DNA of 64,000 nt from Prado023 sp963736425. Lineage in GTDB: Bacteria; Actinomycetota; Actinomycetes; S36-B12; CAIYMF01. The notes under the pieces are model-generated. The model ran no database searches. It was not told where the DNA came from and was given only the letters and a program-made list of their open reading frames with translations. Below, piece after piece: positions 57,001 to 64,000 of the stretch (positions are counted from its first letter, which is position 1; each line of letters begins with the position of its first letter). The stretch covers positions 124,001 to 188,000 of the forward strand of contig CAVTOX010000003.1 in NCBI GenBank assembly GCA_963736425.1, written 5' to 3'. A program made the position numbers and the translations under genes.

Positions 57001-57379
57001 CAGTGACACCAGCGCCCTACAGCCATCAACGCGAGCAACGCCGTGACCATCCGCGTGGTCAACGGCGCGGGACCGACCAACGACAAGCTCGCGGTCCAGA
57101 CCGCCTCGGGCTGCGCCACCTTCGACTTCGGCTCCCTCGACCTCGGGTCGAGCGCCTACGTGGGCAGCAACGTCGACTTCGTGGGCAACGGCAGCAACGC
57201 TCGAGCATCACGTGGGATCCGAGCACCCGCGACCCTGAGGCTCACGCTCGGGAGCGGCGGTCCCGTCAACTCCTGGCGCCCCGCGGCCACTCCCACCTAC
57301 ACGATCAGCGCGGCAACCGACCCGGCCGGCAACGCCGATCAGCAACTCGCCCTTCACCGCCTATCACGGGCGCTTCTAG
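54077..57379 (+). pseudogene. Large secreted Ig-like repeat protein (over 20 frameshifts as sequenced)
   Basis: About 1100 residues after repair, from ATG 54077 (overlap ATGA; GTG 54115 is an alternative start). An N-terminal membrane/signal helix (LLLAALGAVVGVLLTGATGAFGF) is followed by STDNPSAAAADALPTGATPS. Ig-like modules then repeat about every 0.66-0.68 kb, each with GGALTVNGV, TLTLTGRTDF, SGLASSTLT, CGT...SGNCYLLTLTGTDNVGN and STVKVDTTAPS. A last, different module (LTITFSEPMEASGLCSSW) ends HGRF at 57379. Most frame changes are one extra base, with a few losses. A long surface filament or adhesin is the likely product. Confidence 0.72.
54570..56890 (+). repeat. Tandem Ig-like modules of the surface protein
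   Basis: Copies of the Ig-like module start near 54570 (a divergent copy), 55190, 55850 and 56530. The shared words are GGALTVNG (55205, 55863, 56547 regions), TGRTDF, and NCYLLTLTGTDNVGN. The spacing between the last three is about 658 and 684 bp. The repeat explains why short reads would map poorly here. Confidence 0.7.
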
Positions 57380-57580
57380 AGCGCGGTCCGCTGAGCACTC
57401 CGTCCCGGTGGAAGACCCCAGATCCGCTGCGAGGTCCTCGAATCGAGTGCGGATTCCGGAGCCCGAGCGCCCGATGATTCGCCGAGAGTGACGAGATTCG
57501 ACCCTACAACGACGCAAACCACCCGTTCGGCTCAACCGCTCACCTTCTGATATGTCCGCATTGCCTCGTACTCTTGGCGC

Positions 57581-59329
57581 GTGAGGTTGGTATCCGAGGA
57601 CGGCGCCACGAGGCCGTCACAGCGCGGCGAGGCTGAGCTGTTCGAGCTCGCTGCGATCGGCATGGCCCTCACCTCGCTCGACGGCCGCTTCCTGGTGGTC
57701 AATCCGAAGCTCTGCGCCCTGCTCGGCCACACGGCCGGCGACCTCGCCAGCTCCGGACTCTTCGACGTCACGCACCCCGACGACTGGTCGAACGTGGCCA
57801 AGGCCCTGGCGGACCTGAGCCGCGACGAGGCCGAGTCGTTCGCCCAGCGCCAGCGCTGCCTTGCAGCAGACGGGGCACAGATCTGGGTCGACCTGACCGT
57901 CACCCCGACTCCAGGGCGCGCTGGGCTGCCCATGCAGTTCATGGCACAGTTCACCGACGTCACCGCCGAGGTCGAGAACCTGCAGACCCTGCACGCCTCC
58001 GCCCGGCACTTCCAGGTCCTCAGCGAGAACTCGACAGACGTCGTCGCCCAGACCGACCCCCAGGGCCTGATCACCTGGGTCTCCCCCTCGGTCACCACCC
58101 TGCTCGGCTGGGAGACCGGGCTGCTGGCCGGACGGGCGATCACCGCATTCGTAGCCAGGCCGGACCTCGAGCGATTCTCCGCAGCCCTGGCGGGCATCCG
58201 CCACGGTGACGAGATCCGCGACGACGTCGTGCGGTTCCGGTCCACCACGGGCGCCTACCGGTTCATGTCGGTCACGGCGCGGTCCCTGACCGTCGAGGGC
58301 GGTCTGGTCACCGGGATGGCCTTCGGCCTGCGCGACGTCACTGAGGAGCTGCGCGCGAAGCGGGAGCTGGCGCGCAGCGAGGAGCAGTTCCGGATGGCCA
58401 TGCACGGTGCGCCGGAGGGCATGGCGGTCGCCGATGCCCACGACCGGATCGTCCAGGCCAACCCGGCCCTGTGCGAACTGCTCGGCACCAGCGCAGCACG
58501 CCTGATCGGCCACCGGTTGCGCGAGTTCATCCCCGAGGACGAGCGCGAGCAGGTCGAGGACCTGCGCACCGAGCTGCACCTCGGCGAGCTCGAGACCGTT
58601 CGTCTCGAGCATCGCCTCCTGAGCCCGCTGGGCGAGGTCTGGGTCGACCACGCGGTGGGGATCCTGCGCGACGAGATCGGCAACCCCCAGCTCTTCGTCC
58701 ACCAGTTCGCCGACCGGACCGAGACCCGACGGATGCAGGCCGACCTGACGTTCCGGGCCACCCACGACATCCAGACCGGGCTGGCCAACCGCGCAAGCCT
58801 GCTGACCCGCCTCGAGACCCGGCTCGGGCTGGCCCCCGCCCCCGCGGACCACATCGGCGTCCTCTGGTGCGACATCGACAACCTCAAGCAGATCAACGAC
58901 CAGCTCGGCCACCGCATCGGCGATGTCGTGATCGCGGCCGTCGCCGATCGGCTCAAGGGCGCCGTCCGCCACAAGGACATCGTCGGCCGGATCGGTGGGG
59001 ACGAGTTCGTGATCGTGCTCGACCAGTGCCCGGACGAGGAGACCCTGCTGTCCGTGGCCACGAACGTGCAGAAGGCGGCCAGCGGGCCGGTCTCCACCGA
59101 CATCGGCAAGGTGAAGGTGACCGTGTCGCTGGGGGCGGTGCTCGCCGCCTCGACCACCGACACCGACGACGCCCTGTCGCGTGCCGACCACGCCCTGTAC
59201 CGGGCCAAGCGCGCCGGTCGCGACCAGGTGGCGATCGAGCCGGTCGAGGTCGTGGACCCGCTCGCCGCGGCCACCGAGGACTCCCAGGGAACCCCGGAAT
59301 CCGAGCAGCCCGAGGAGCATGCGGGCTGA
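57581..59329 (+). CDS. Diguanylate cyclase with PAS domains, paralogue of the 47281 gene
   Basis: A 582-residue soluble protein from GTG 57581. PAS-like domains are at about 18-130 (FELAAIGMALTSLDGRFLVV), 140-260 and 265-390. The GGDEF domain contains WCDIDNLKQINDQLGHRIGD, an intact GGDEF at 472-476, and an I-site RHKD at 463-466. It should be an active, product-inhibited cyclase. It resembles the 47281 protein along its length, including ELARSEEQFRMAM and the shared HDxQTGLAN variant of the usual HDxLTGLPN. It lies directly downstream of the surface operon, and its reading frame is clean. Confidence 0.93.
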   Translation: MRLVSEDGATRPSQRGEAELFELAAIGMALTSLDGRFLVVNPKLCALLGHTAGDLASSGLFDVTHPDDWSNVAKALADLSRDEAESFAQRQRCLAADGAQIWVDLTVTPTPGRAGLPMQFMAQFTDVTAEVENLQTLHASARHFQVLSENSTDVVAQTDPQGLITWVSPSVTTLLGWETGLLAGRAITAFVARPDLERFSAALAGIRHGDEIRDDVVRFRSTTGAYRFMSVTARSLTVEGGLVTGMAFGLRDVTEELRAKRELARSEEQFRMAMHGAPEGMAVADAHDRIVQANPALCELLGTSAARLIGHRLREFIPEDEREQVEDLRTELHLGELETVRLEHRLLSPLGEVWVDHAVGILRDEIGNPQLFVHQFADRTETRRMQADLTFRATHDIQTGLANRASLLTRLETRLGLAPAPADHIGVLWCDIDNLKQINDQLGHRIGDVVIAAVADRLKGAVRHKDIVGRIGGDEFVIVLDQCPDEETLLSVATNVQKAASGPVSTDIGKVKVTVSLGAVLAASTTDTDDALSRADHALYRAKRAGRDQVAIEPVEVVDPLAAATEDSQGTPESEQPEEHAG

Positions 59330-59566
59330 CGCCCTTCGCGGCGCACCCATGGCCACGGGGCGACCCGCCTTCCCCCGACCGGGCACACATCGGGGCCCTG
59401 AGACGAGCGTCACAGTTTCACTCAGCCCCATGGCGGGCATGTCAACAGGGCACGCCCGGATCCGGATGGCCCTCCAGCCGCCGAAGAGGCCCCCATCGCG
59501 GCCTGTCAACCCCCCTCGTGGGCTGGTTGCCCGGGCTCCGCCGTCGTCCACAGGAAGGCTGCAGCC

Positions 59567-60538
59567 ATGGGTCACCTCGACTCAACCGACTGCCCCGATA
59601 CTCGAACGAACCAACGGAACACCACCCCCGCCCGTCGTGCTGGGGTCCTCACCGCCGCGATGTCGCTGGCCCTGCTCACCGCCGCTGGCGCCGCCGTGGC
59701 CGCCCCAGTGAGCTCGCCGAGCGCCCCCGTCGCCCTGGGCGCGTACGGTGCTCCAACCGCCGCGTACGGCGCGGCAACTGCGCAGCCCGCTGAGTTCAGC
59801 GCCGACCCCGTCGCGCTCAGCGACCGGGAGGCTGCCACACGGATCGTCCGCTCCTCGCGATCGGCCACCCGTGGGCCGGTGCCGACGGCCGACGTGACGC
59901 CGACGACCACCGACGCCCCGGCCGATCCCGCCGCGGATGCCGCACCCGAGCCCGAGCCCGAGATCGTGGGCTCCCGCTACACCGAGGTGGCGCTGAAGGT
60001 TCGCAAGACTCCGGATGCCGACGCTGATGTCGTCACGGTCCTCGATGCTGCCGACAAGGTGAAGATCACCGACGTGACCGAGGACGGCTTCCGTCAGATC
60101 GTCTACAAGGACAAGCCGCGCTGGGTCAAGGCCGAGTTCCTGTCCAAGTCGAAGCCGGAAGCCTCCGCGTCAGGTGGCCTGTCCACTGCCCCCTGCGCCA
60201 GTGGGTCCGGCGTCGAGGGCGGCATCGGTGCCAATGCGATCGCCGCACACCGTGCGATCTGCGCGCGGTTCCCCCAGGTGACCGCCTACGGCGGCTACCG
60301 CGCAGGCTCGGCCAACCACTCGTCCGGGCGCGCCCTGGACGTCATGGTCAGTGGTGCAGCCGGCCAGGAGATCGCCGACTGGGCACGGGCCAACGCGTCC
60401 GCGTTGGGCATCACCGAGGTCATCCACGCCCAGCGGATCTGGACGACGCAGCGCGCCGGTGACGGCTGGCGCGGCATGTCCGACCGCGGGTCGGCGACGG
60501 CCAACCACTACGACCACGTCCACCTGTCGTTCCGCTGA
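59567..60538 (+). CDS. Secreted SH3b / M15-like (ARB_07466-type) protein
   Basis: A 323-residue exported protein from ATG 59567. A long signal region (RAGVLTAAMSLALLTAAGAAVAA) leads to an Ala/Pro/Glu-rich linker, an SH3b domain (YTEVALKVRKTPDADADVV...RWVKAEFLSKSK, about 145-200), and a C-terminal domain of about 110 residues with CARFPQVTAYGGYRAG, SSGRALDVMV and HYDHVHLSF. The His/Asp residues of that domain resemble D,D-carboxypeptidase-like M15 sites. A role in cell-wall remodelling is likely. The 237 bp upstream contain no element I can identify. Confidence 0.85.
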   Translation: MGHLDSTDCPDTRTNQRNTTPARRAGVLTAAMSLALLTAAGAAVAAPVSSPSAPVALGAYGAPTAAYGAATAQPAEFSADPVALSDREAATRIVRSSRSATRGPVPTADVTPTTTDAPADPAADAAPEPEPEIVGSRYTEVALKVRKTPDADADVVTVLDAADKVKITDVTEDGFRQIVYKDKPRWVKAEFLSKSKPEASASGGLSTAPCASGSGVEGGIGANAIAAHRAICARFPQVTAYGGYRAGSANHSSGRALDVMVSGAAGQEIADWARANASALGITEVIHAQRIWTTQRAGDGWRGMSDRGSATANHYDHVHLSFR

Positions 60539-60580
60539 CGACGCCGCGCCGCCCGCAACACCCGAGCAGGCCGCGCCGGG

Positions 60581-60648
60581 GATCTGCTCCCGTCCCGCCG
60601 ATCCGCTCCCATTCGTCCGGGAGCAGATCGTCACGACGGGAGCAAGTC
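60581..60648. repeat. Nested inverted repeats with four GCTCCC boxes
   Basis: GATCTGCTCCCGTC (60581-60594) is complementary, with two mismatches, to GACGGGAGCAAGTC (60635-60648). Between them GATCCGCTCCC (60600-60610) pairs with GGGAGCAGATC (60619-60629) with one mismatch. The four copies of CTGCTCCC or its complement form either one long stem or two hairpins. It lies between the SH3b gene and the epimerase gene and could be a terminator or a REP-like element. Confidence 0.55.
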
Positions 60649-60691
60649 GCTGCCGACACGGTCGACGCGGCCCGGTGCTACCGTCCGCCGC

Positions 60692-61434
60692 GTGAGGATC
60701 CTGGTCACGGGCATGTCCGGCACGGTCGCGCCGCGCTTTGCCAACGCCGTCGCACGCAGTCGGCCACGAGGTGGTGCCGTGGGTGCGCGGGGACGTCTCC
60801 CCCGACGATCCGGCCGCCTGCCAGAAGTTCCTCGACGACCAGCACCCAGACGCGATCCTGCATGCGGCGTTCGGCGCCGAGTCATGGGCCGGACTCCTCG
60901 CCAGCCACGCGCGCAGCCGGGGCATCCCCTTCGTCTTCACCTCCACCACCATGGTCTTCGCGCAGCGCCCCGATGGGCCGTACACGATCTCCTCGCCACG
61001 TACCGCGACCGACGACTACGGCTCCTACAAGATCCGCTGCGAGGACTCGGTCTGGGCGGCCAACCCCGACGCGATGGTCGCCCGCCTCGGGTACCAGATC
61101 GATCCGGATGGGGTCGGCAACAACATGGTGGCTCACATCGACGCCCAGCAGGCGGCGGACGGCGTCGTGCGGGCCAGCCGACGGTGGATCCCCGGCGTGC
61201 GCGTTCCTGGACGACACCGCCGACGCCCTGCTGGCCCTGGTGTCGGACCCGCAGCCCGGCCTGCACCACCTCGACTCCAACGCGCAGTCAGCGTGGACAT
61301 ATGCGCGGATCCTGCGCAGCCTCGCCGAGTTGCTCGATCGGCGATGGCAGATCGTCGAGACCGACGAACCTGATCACGACCAGCGAATGATCGACTCGCC
61401 CCGGATCGTCGGATTGGACACCCGGCTCGCCTGA
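60692..61434 (+). CDS. NAD-dependent epimerase/RmlD-like SDR protein (two frameshifts)
   Basis: About 247 residues from GTG 60692. Extended-SDR features: MRILVTGMSGTVAPR (altered GxxGxxG), LHAAFGAESWAG, FTSTTMVFAQ, and the catalytic YGSYKIRCED (YxxxK). Two single extra bases shift the frame, near 60760 (repaired VARVGHEVVPW) and near 61197 (repaired RWIPACAFLDDTADALL). It ends TRLA at 61434. Similar to dTDP-4-dehydrorhamnose-reductase-like proteins; the substrate is unknown. It lies 12 nt upstream of yaaA. Confidence 0.82.
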
Positions 61435-61446
61435 CAGGATGGGCCC

Positions 61447-62233
61447 GTGCTTGTCCTCCTGCCGCCCAGCGAGGGCAAGACCGTCCCCCTCGAGGGGCCG
61501 ACGCTCGATTTCGCGGCCCTGTCCCTGCCCGCTCTGAACCCGGCGCGTCGCAAGGTCCTGGGCTCGCTCGTGAGCCTCTGCCGGTCCACGCCTGCAGGAG
61601 CGCTGGACGTCCTGGGGCTGAGCGCAGGGCAGGCGATCGAGGTGCAGCGGAACAAGGGCCTGCGGAAGGCCCCGACGGCACCGGCCTGGCAGATCTACAC
61701 CGGCGTGCTCTTCGCCGCCCTGGACGTGGGTGCAGCCGACCCCGCCACACGGGCCAGGCTGGACCGACTGGGTCCTCGTGTGGTCCGGGCTCTGGGGCGC
61801 CGTACGCCTGACCGATCCGATCCCCGCGTATCGGCTGTCGGGCGCGGTGACCCTGCCCGGCCCGGGTCGGCTCGCCTCGTTCTGGCGCGAGCCGCTGCGC
61901 AAGGCCCTGGCCGGCCCGACCCGGGACGGCCTTGTCCTGGATCTGCGCTCCGGGACCTACGCGGCAAGCTGGAACGGCCCACCCGGACGCACAGCGGCGA
62001 TCCGCGTCGTCCACGAGCAGGGTGATACGCGGACGGTCGCCAGCCACTTCAACAAGGCGACCAAGGGCCGGCTGCTGCGGGCACTCGCGGAGTCCGACGC
62101 CGTCCCCGAGAGCATCGACGAGCTGGTCGACGCCATCCGCGCGGTCGGGTTCCGCGTCGAGCCGGTGGTCGCGGCCGAGGGTGGGCGACAGCTCGCAGCG
62201 TCCCGGCTCGACGTGGTCGTCGAGGCCCTCTGA
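61447..62233 (+). CDS. yaaA: Peroxide stress protein YaaA (one frameshift)
   Basis: A DUF328/YaaA protein of about 261 residues from GTG 61447. The signature LLPPSEGKT opens it. A middle block VWSGLWGAVRLTDPIPAYRL follows after one extra base near 61770 (repaired LDDWVLVWSG), and SHFNKATKGRLLRAL near the end is diagnostic. The E. coli homologue lowers free iron and protects against hydrogen peroxide. The 787 nt fit one insertion. The frame is otherwise clean. Confidence 0.9.
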
Positions 62234-62350
62234 ATCGCCGGATCGTTCCGGCAATAGCCCGGTGGACACTCGGGGGGACACACGCGGCACATGCCTTGCC
62301 CTGTCCTGCCGCGCCGCGTATCTTCCCAGAGATGTGGAGAGGGGAGCACC

Positions 62351-62578
62351 GTGGGCATCAGTTGGCGTCGGCAGGATGACAGGGCGGCCACCGAGGCGGC
62401 CACCTCGCGTTGGACCGAAGCCGCTGAGACCGTGACCGACAGGTTCCGACGCTTCGATGAGCTGCCCCTCGACGAGGCGGTCGAGGCAGCCCTGATGCGG
62501 GCGCCGGGAAACATGGGTCGCGACGAGCTCGAACGGCGCATCACTGCCGGCCGCGAGGCCGACCCGAATCCTGGGTGA
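62351..62578 (+). CDS. Small charged hypothetical protein
   Basis: A 75-residue protein from GTG 62351, with GAGAGGGGAG 6 nt upstream, a good ribosome site. It is hydrophilic and mostly helical (TEAAETVTDRFRRFDELPLDEAVEAALMRAPG). Family not recognised. The 117 bp upstream contain its probable promoter. It stands alone between yaaA and the YCII gene. Confidence 0.6.
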   Translation: MGISWRRQDDRAATEAATSRWTEAAETVTDRFRRFDELPLDEAVEAALMRAPGNMGRDELERRITAGREADPNPG

Positions 62579-62732
62579 CCACGGGCCGGTCGGCTCGGAG
62601 GTGACCCGCTCTGGATGGGGTTCCCGCTGCGGTGCTGAGGGGCACATCCATCTGGCTCACCTGTCGAAACTGGGTCACCTCGCGCGACACACTGGTAGCG
62701 GCACCCCCGCCGCCCCTGCGAGAGGAAGACCC

Positions 62733-63095
62733 ATGAAGTACGTCCTGATGTACACCTCACGGCCCGAGGACGACGCCACCCTCGAACCGGCGCAGGCCGG
62801 GGCCGTGTACGGCGAGATCTTCGGATGGTTCGAGCGCAATGCCGCAGTGATCACCGATATGGGTGCTGAGCTGCAGGCCGTGGACACCGCCACGACGGTA
62901 CGCGGCGAGGCCGGCTCGGTCGTCGTCGACGGCCCGTTCAGCGAGGCCAAGGAGGTCATTGGTGGGTTCAGCGTCATCGACGTGCCCGATCTGGATGCGG
63001 CCATTGCCCTGGCCAGGACCTGGCCGTCGTTGAGGCTCCCCGGCGTCGCCGTGGAGATCCGTCCCCTCGTCGACCATTCCGGGCATATGGAGTAG
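62733..63095 (+). CDS. YCII-related (DGPF domain) protein
   Basis: A 120-residue protein from ATG 62733 with AGAGGAAG upstream. The fold shows MKYVLMYTS, then VVVDGPFSEAKEVIGGFSVIDV, including the DGPF motif, and ends EIRPLVDHSGHME. DGPF proteins are the conserved genomic partners of ECF42 sigma factors, and one follows 6 nt downstream. Function unknown; relatives are expressed under control of the sigma factor. Confidence 0.92.
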   Translation: MKYVLMYTSRPEDDATLEPAQAGAVYGEIFGWFERNAAVITDMGAELQAVDTATTVRGEAGSVVVDGPFSEAKEVIGGFSVIDVPDLDAAIALARTWPSLRLPGVAVEIRPLVDHSGHME

Positions 63096-63101
63096 GCCCC
63101 G

Positions 63102-64000
63102 GTGGACGCACAGCCCGACCTCGAGCGGGTCATCCGCTCGGACGCGGGCCGGCTGGTCGCCCGGCTGGCCCGCGTGGTCGACTTCGACACCGCGGAAGAC
63201 GCGGTCGCCGAAGCTGTCGCCGACGCGTGGGCCACCTGGCCGGTGGCGGGCGTCCCGCGCAACCCGGCCGGGTGGCTGGCAACGGCGGCGCACCGGAACG
63301 CGATCGACCGGCTCCGCAGCCGGGAGCGGACCCAGCGACTGCTCGATCGGCTCGGGGCTGACCCGACCTGGGCGTCCGGGCAGTTCGACGCACCCGACGT
63401 ACCGGACTGGGCTGGACCACCGCACGGTGCGAGTCTGAGCCTGGCGCCGCCGGCGTCGGCCGCCACTGCCCCCCGAGGCATTGCGCACGCCGATGAGCGC
63501 ATCCCCATGCTGTTCGCAGCGTGCCACCCCGCGCTGCCGGTGGAGTCCCGACTGCCGTTGACCCTGCGCGCGGTGGTCGGCCTGACGACCGAACAGATCG
63601 CGCGGGCGTTCCTCACCCCCGCGCCCACCATCGGCCAGCGGATCAGCCGTGCGAAGAGAAAGATCGTCAGTGCCGGCATCAGCCTGCGGGTCCCCGAGGT
63701 CGAGGATCTTCCCGCGCGGCTCGGCGACGTACTCTCGGTGTGCGCGCTGATGTACAACGAGGGGTACCTCACCTCCAGCGGCCCCGCGATGGACGATCGC
63801 GCCCTGGCCGCCGATGCGATCTGGCTGGCCACGCTCATCGCTGCCGCGTTCCCCCAGGAGCCCGAGGCGCTCGGCCTGCTGGCGCTCATGACCCTGCAGG
63901 ACGCCCGGCGTGAGGCCCGCACATCCGGTGGACGGCTGGTTCGCCTGCCCGAGCAGGACAGGTCGCTGTACCGCACCGCCGACATCACTCGCGCCGTGGG
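63102..64000 (+). CDS. ECF42-type RNA polymerase sigma factor, cut by the right edge
   Basis: Reads from GTG 63102 to the window end, about 299 residues, without a stop. Sigma2 is at about residues 8-70 (VIRSDAGRLVARLARVVDFDTAEDAVAEAV, NPAGWLATAAHRNAIDRLRS), sigma4 at about 150-195 (LPLTLRAVVGLTTEQIARAFL). The long C-terminal extension (SNF-like helices, e.g. VCALMYNEGYLTSSG) with the order YCII-sigma is typical of group ECF42, which usually lacks an anti-sigma factor and whose C-terminal extension is needed for activity. Total family length is about 400, so roughly 100 residues are missing. Confidence 0.93.
   Translation, partial: MDAQPDLERVIRSDAGRLVARLARVVDFDTAEDAVAEAVADAWATWPVAGVPRNPAGWLATAAHRNAIDRLRSRERTQRLLDRLGADPTWASGQFDAPDVPDWAGPPHGASLSLAPPASAATAPRGIAHADERIPMLFAACHPALPVESRLPLTLRAVVGLTTEQIARAFLTPAPTIGQRISRAKRKIVSAGISLRVPEVEDLPARLGDVLSVCALMYNEGYLTSSGPAMDDRALAADAIWLATLIAAAFPQEPEALGLLALMTLQDARREARTSGGRLVRLPEQDRSLYRTADITRAV

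Noticed and set aside
52003..57379. CRISPR array or satellite DNA
   Set aside because: Repeats are long, degenerate and coding (Ig-like and Gly-Asn peptide repeats); there are no short identical repeats with unique spacers.
59330..59566. c-di-AMP (ydaO) riboswitch before the SH3b gene
   Set aside because: Cell-wall hydrolases in actinobacteria often have one, but the conserved blocks were not recognisable here.
1..64000. tRNA, rRNA genes, insertion sequences or prophage
   Set aside because: None could be recognised by eye; no transposase, integrase or phage structural motif was found. A tRNAscan or Infernal run would be needed to exclude small RNAs.

Overview
The window is a high-GC actinobacterial chromosome segment: codons end mostly in G or C, GTG starts are frequent, and many adjacent genes overlap as ATGA or GTGA. 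The left 24 kb keeps, on the minus strand, a gene order known from Mycobacterium tuberculosis around Rv3003c-Rv3032 (ilvB, gatB-gatA-gatC, ligA, a MetE-like gene, mnmA, a cysteine desulfurase, etfA-etfB, then a divergent alpha-glucan glycosyltransferase). The phylum is secure (Actinomycetota). The order is not: no rRNA or other marker gene lies in the window.

Layout. 1-3.6 kb: branched-chain amino-acid synthesis (ilvB running off the left edge, ilvD) with a leader peptide and attenuator before ilvB. 3.9-8.4 kb: a RibD/DHFR-type reductase, a three-gene unit of two peptidase-S51-like proteins plus a D-2-hydroxyacid dehydrogenase, and a secreted metallophosphoesterase. 8.5-24.5 kb: bioY, the Asp/Glu-tRNA amidotransferase operon gatCAB, NAD+-dependent DNA ligase, a MetE-like protein, an oxidoreductase, a cysteine desulfurase-mnmA-azlC-azlD operon, etfBA and a GT4 glycosyltransferase. 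24.4-31.2 kb: CPBP membrane protein, DUF3467 protein, a 2-oxoacid dehydrogenase E1alpha-E1beta-E2 operon, an acyltransferase and an alpha/beta hydrolase. 31.3-39.7 kb: DNA break repair (SbcCD, a YcaQ-type winged-helix protein, a split LigD and divergent Ku). 39.7-47.1 kb: methyltransferase, a lysozyme-fold membrane protein, GNAT, a sigma factor fused to a zinc-finger anti-sigma domain, small membrane proteins, an AlpA/TetR-like fusion regulator and 5-oxoprolinase pxpAB-pxpC. 47.3-59.3 kb: an accessory c-di-GMP region in which two diguanylate cyclases and a GGDEF-EAL protein bracket an operon of three secreted surface proteins. 59.6-64 kb: a secreted SH3/M15-like protein, an epimerase, YaaA, a small unknown gene, and a DGPF (YCII) protein with its ECF42-type sigma factor running off the right edge.

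At least ten otherwise well-conserved genes, including the normally essential gatB and ligA, carry frameshifts, and in every one that I traced outside the surface-protein operon the fault is a single extra base. In the surface operon (52.0-57.4 kb) such faults occur about every 100-150 bases. I read these as insertion-type sequencing errors and annotate the genes as they would read when repaired; this should be checked against raw reads before any gene is called a pseudogene.
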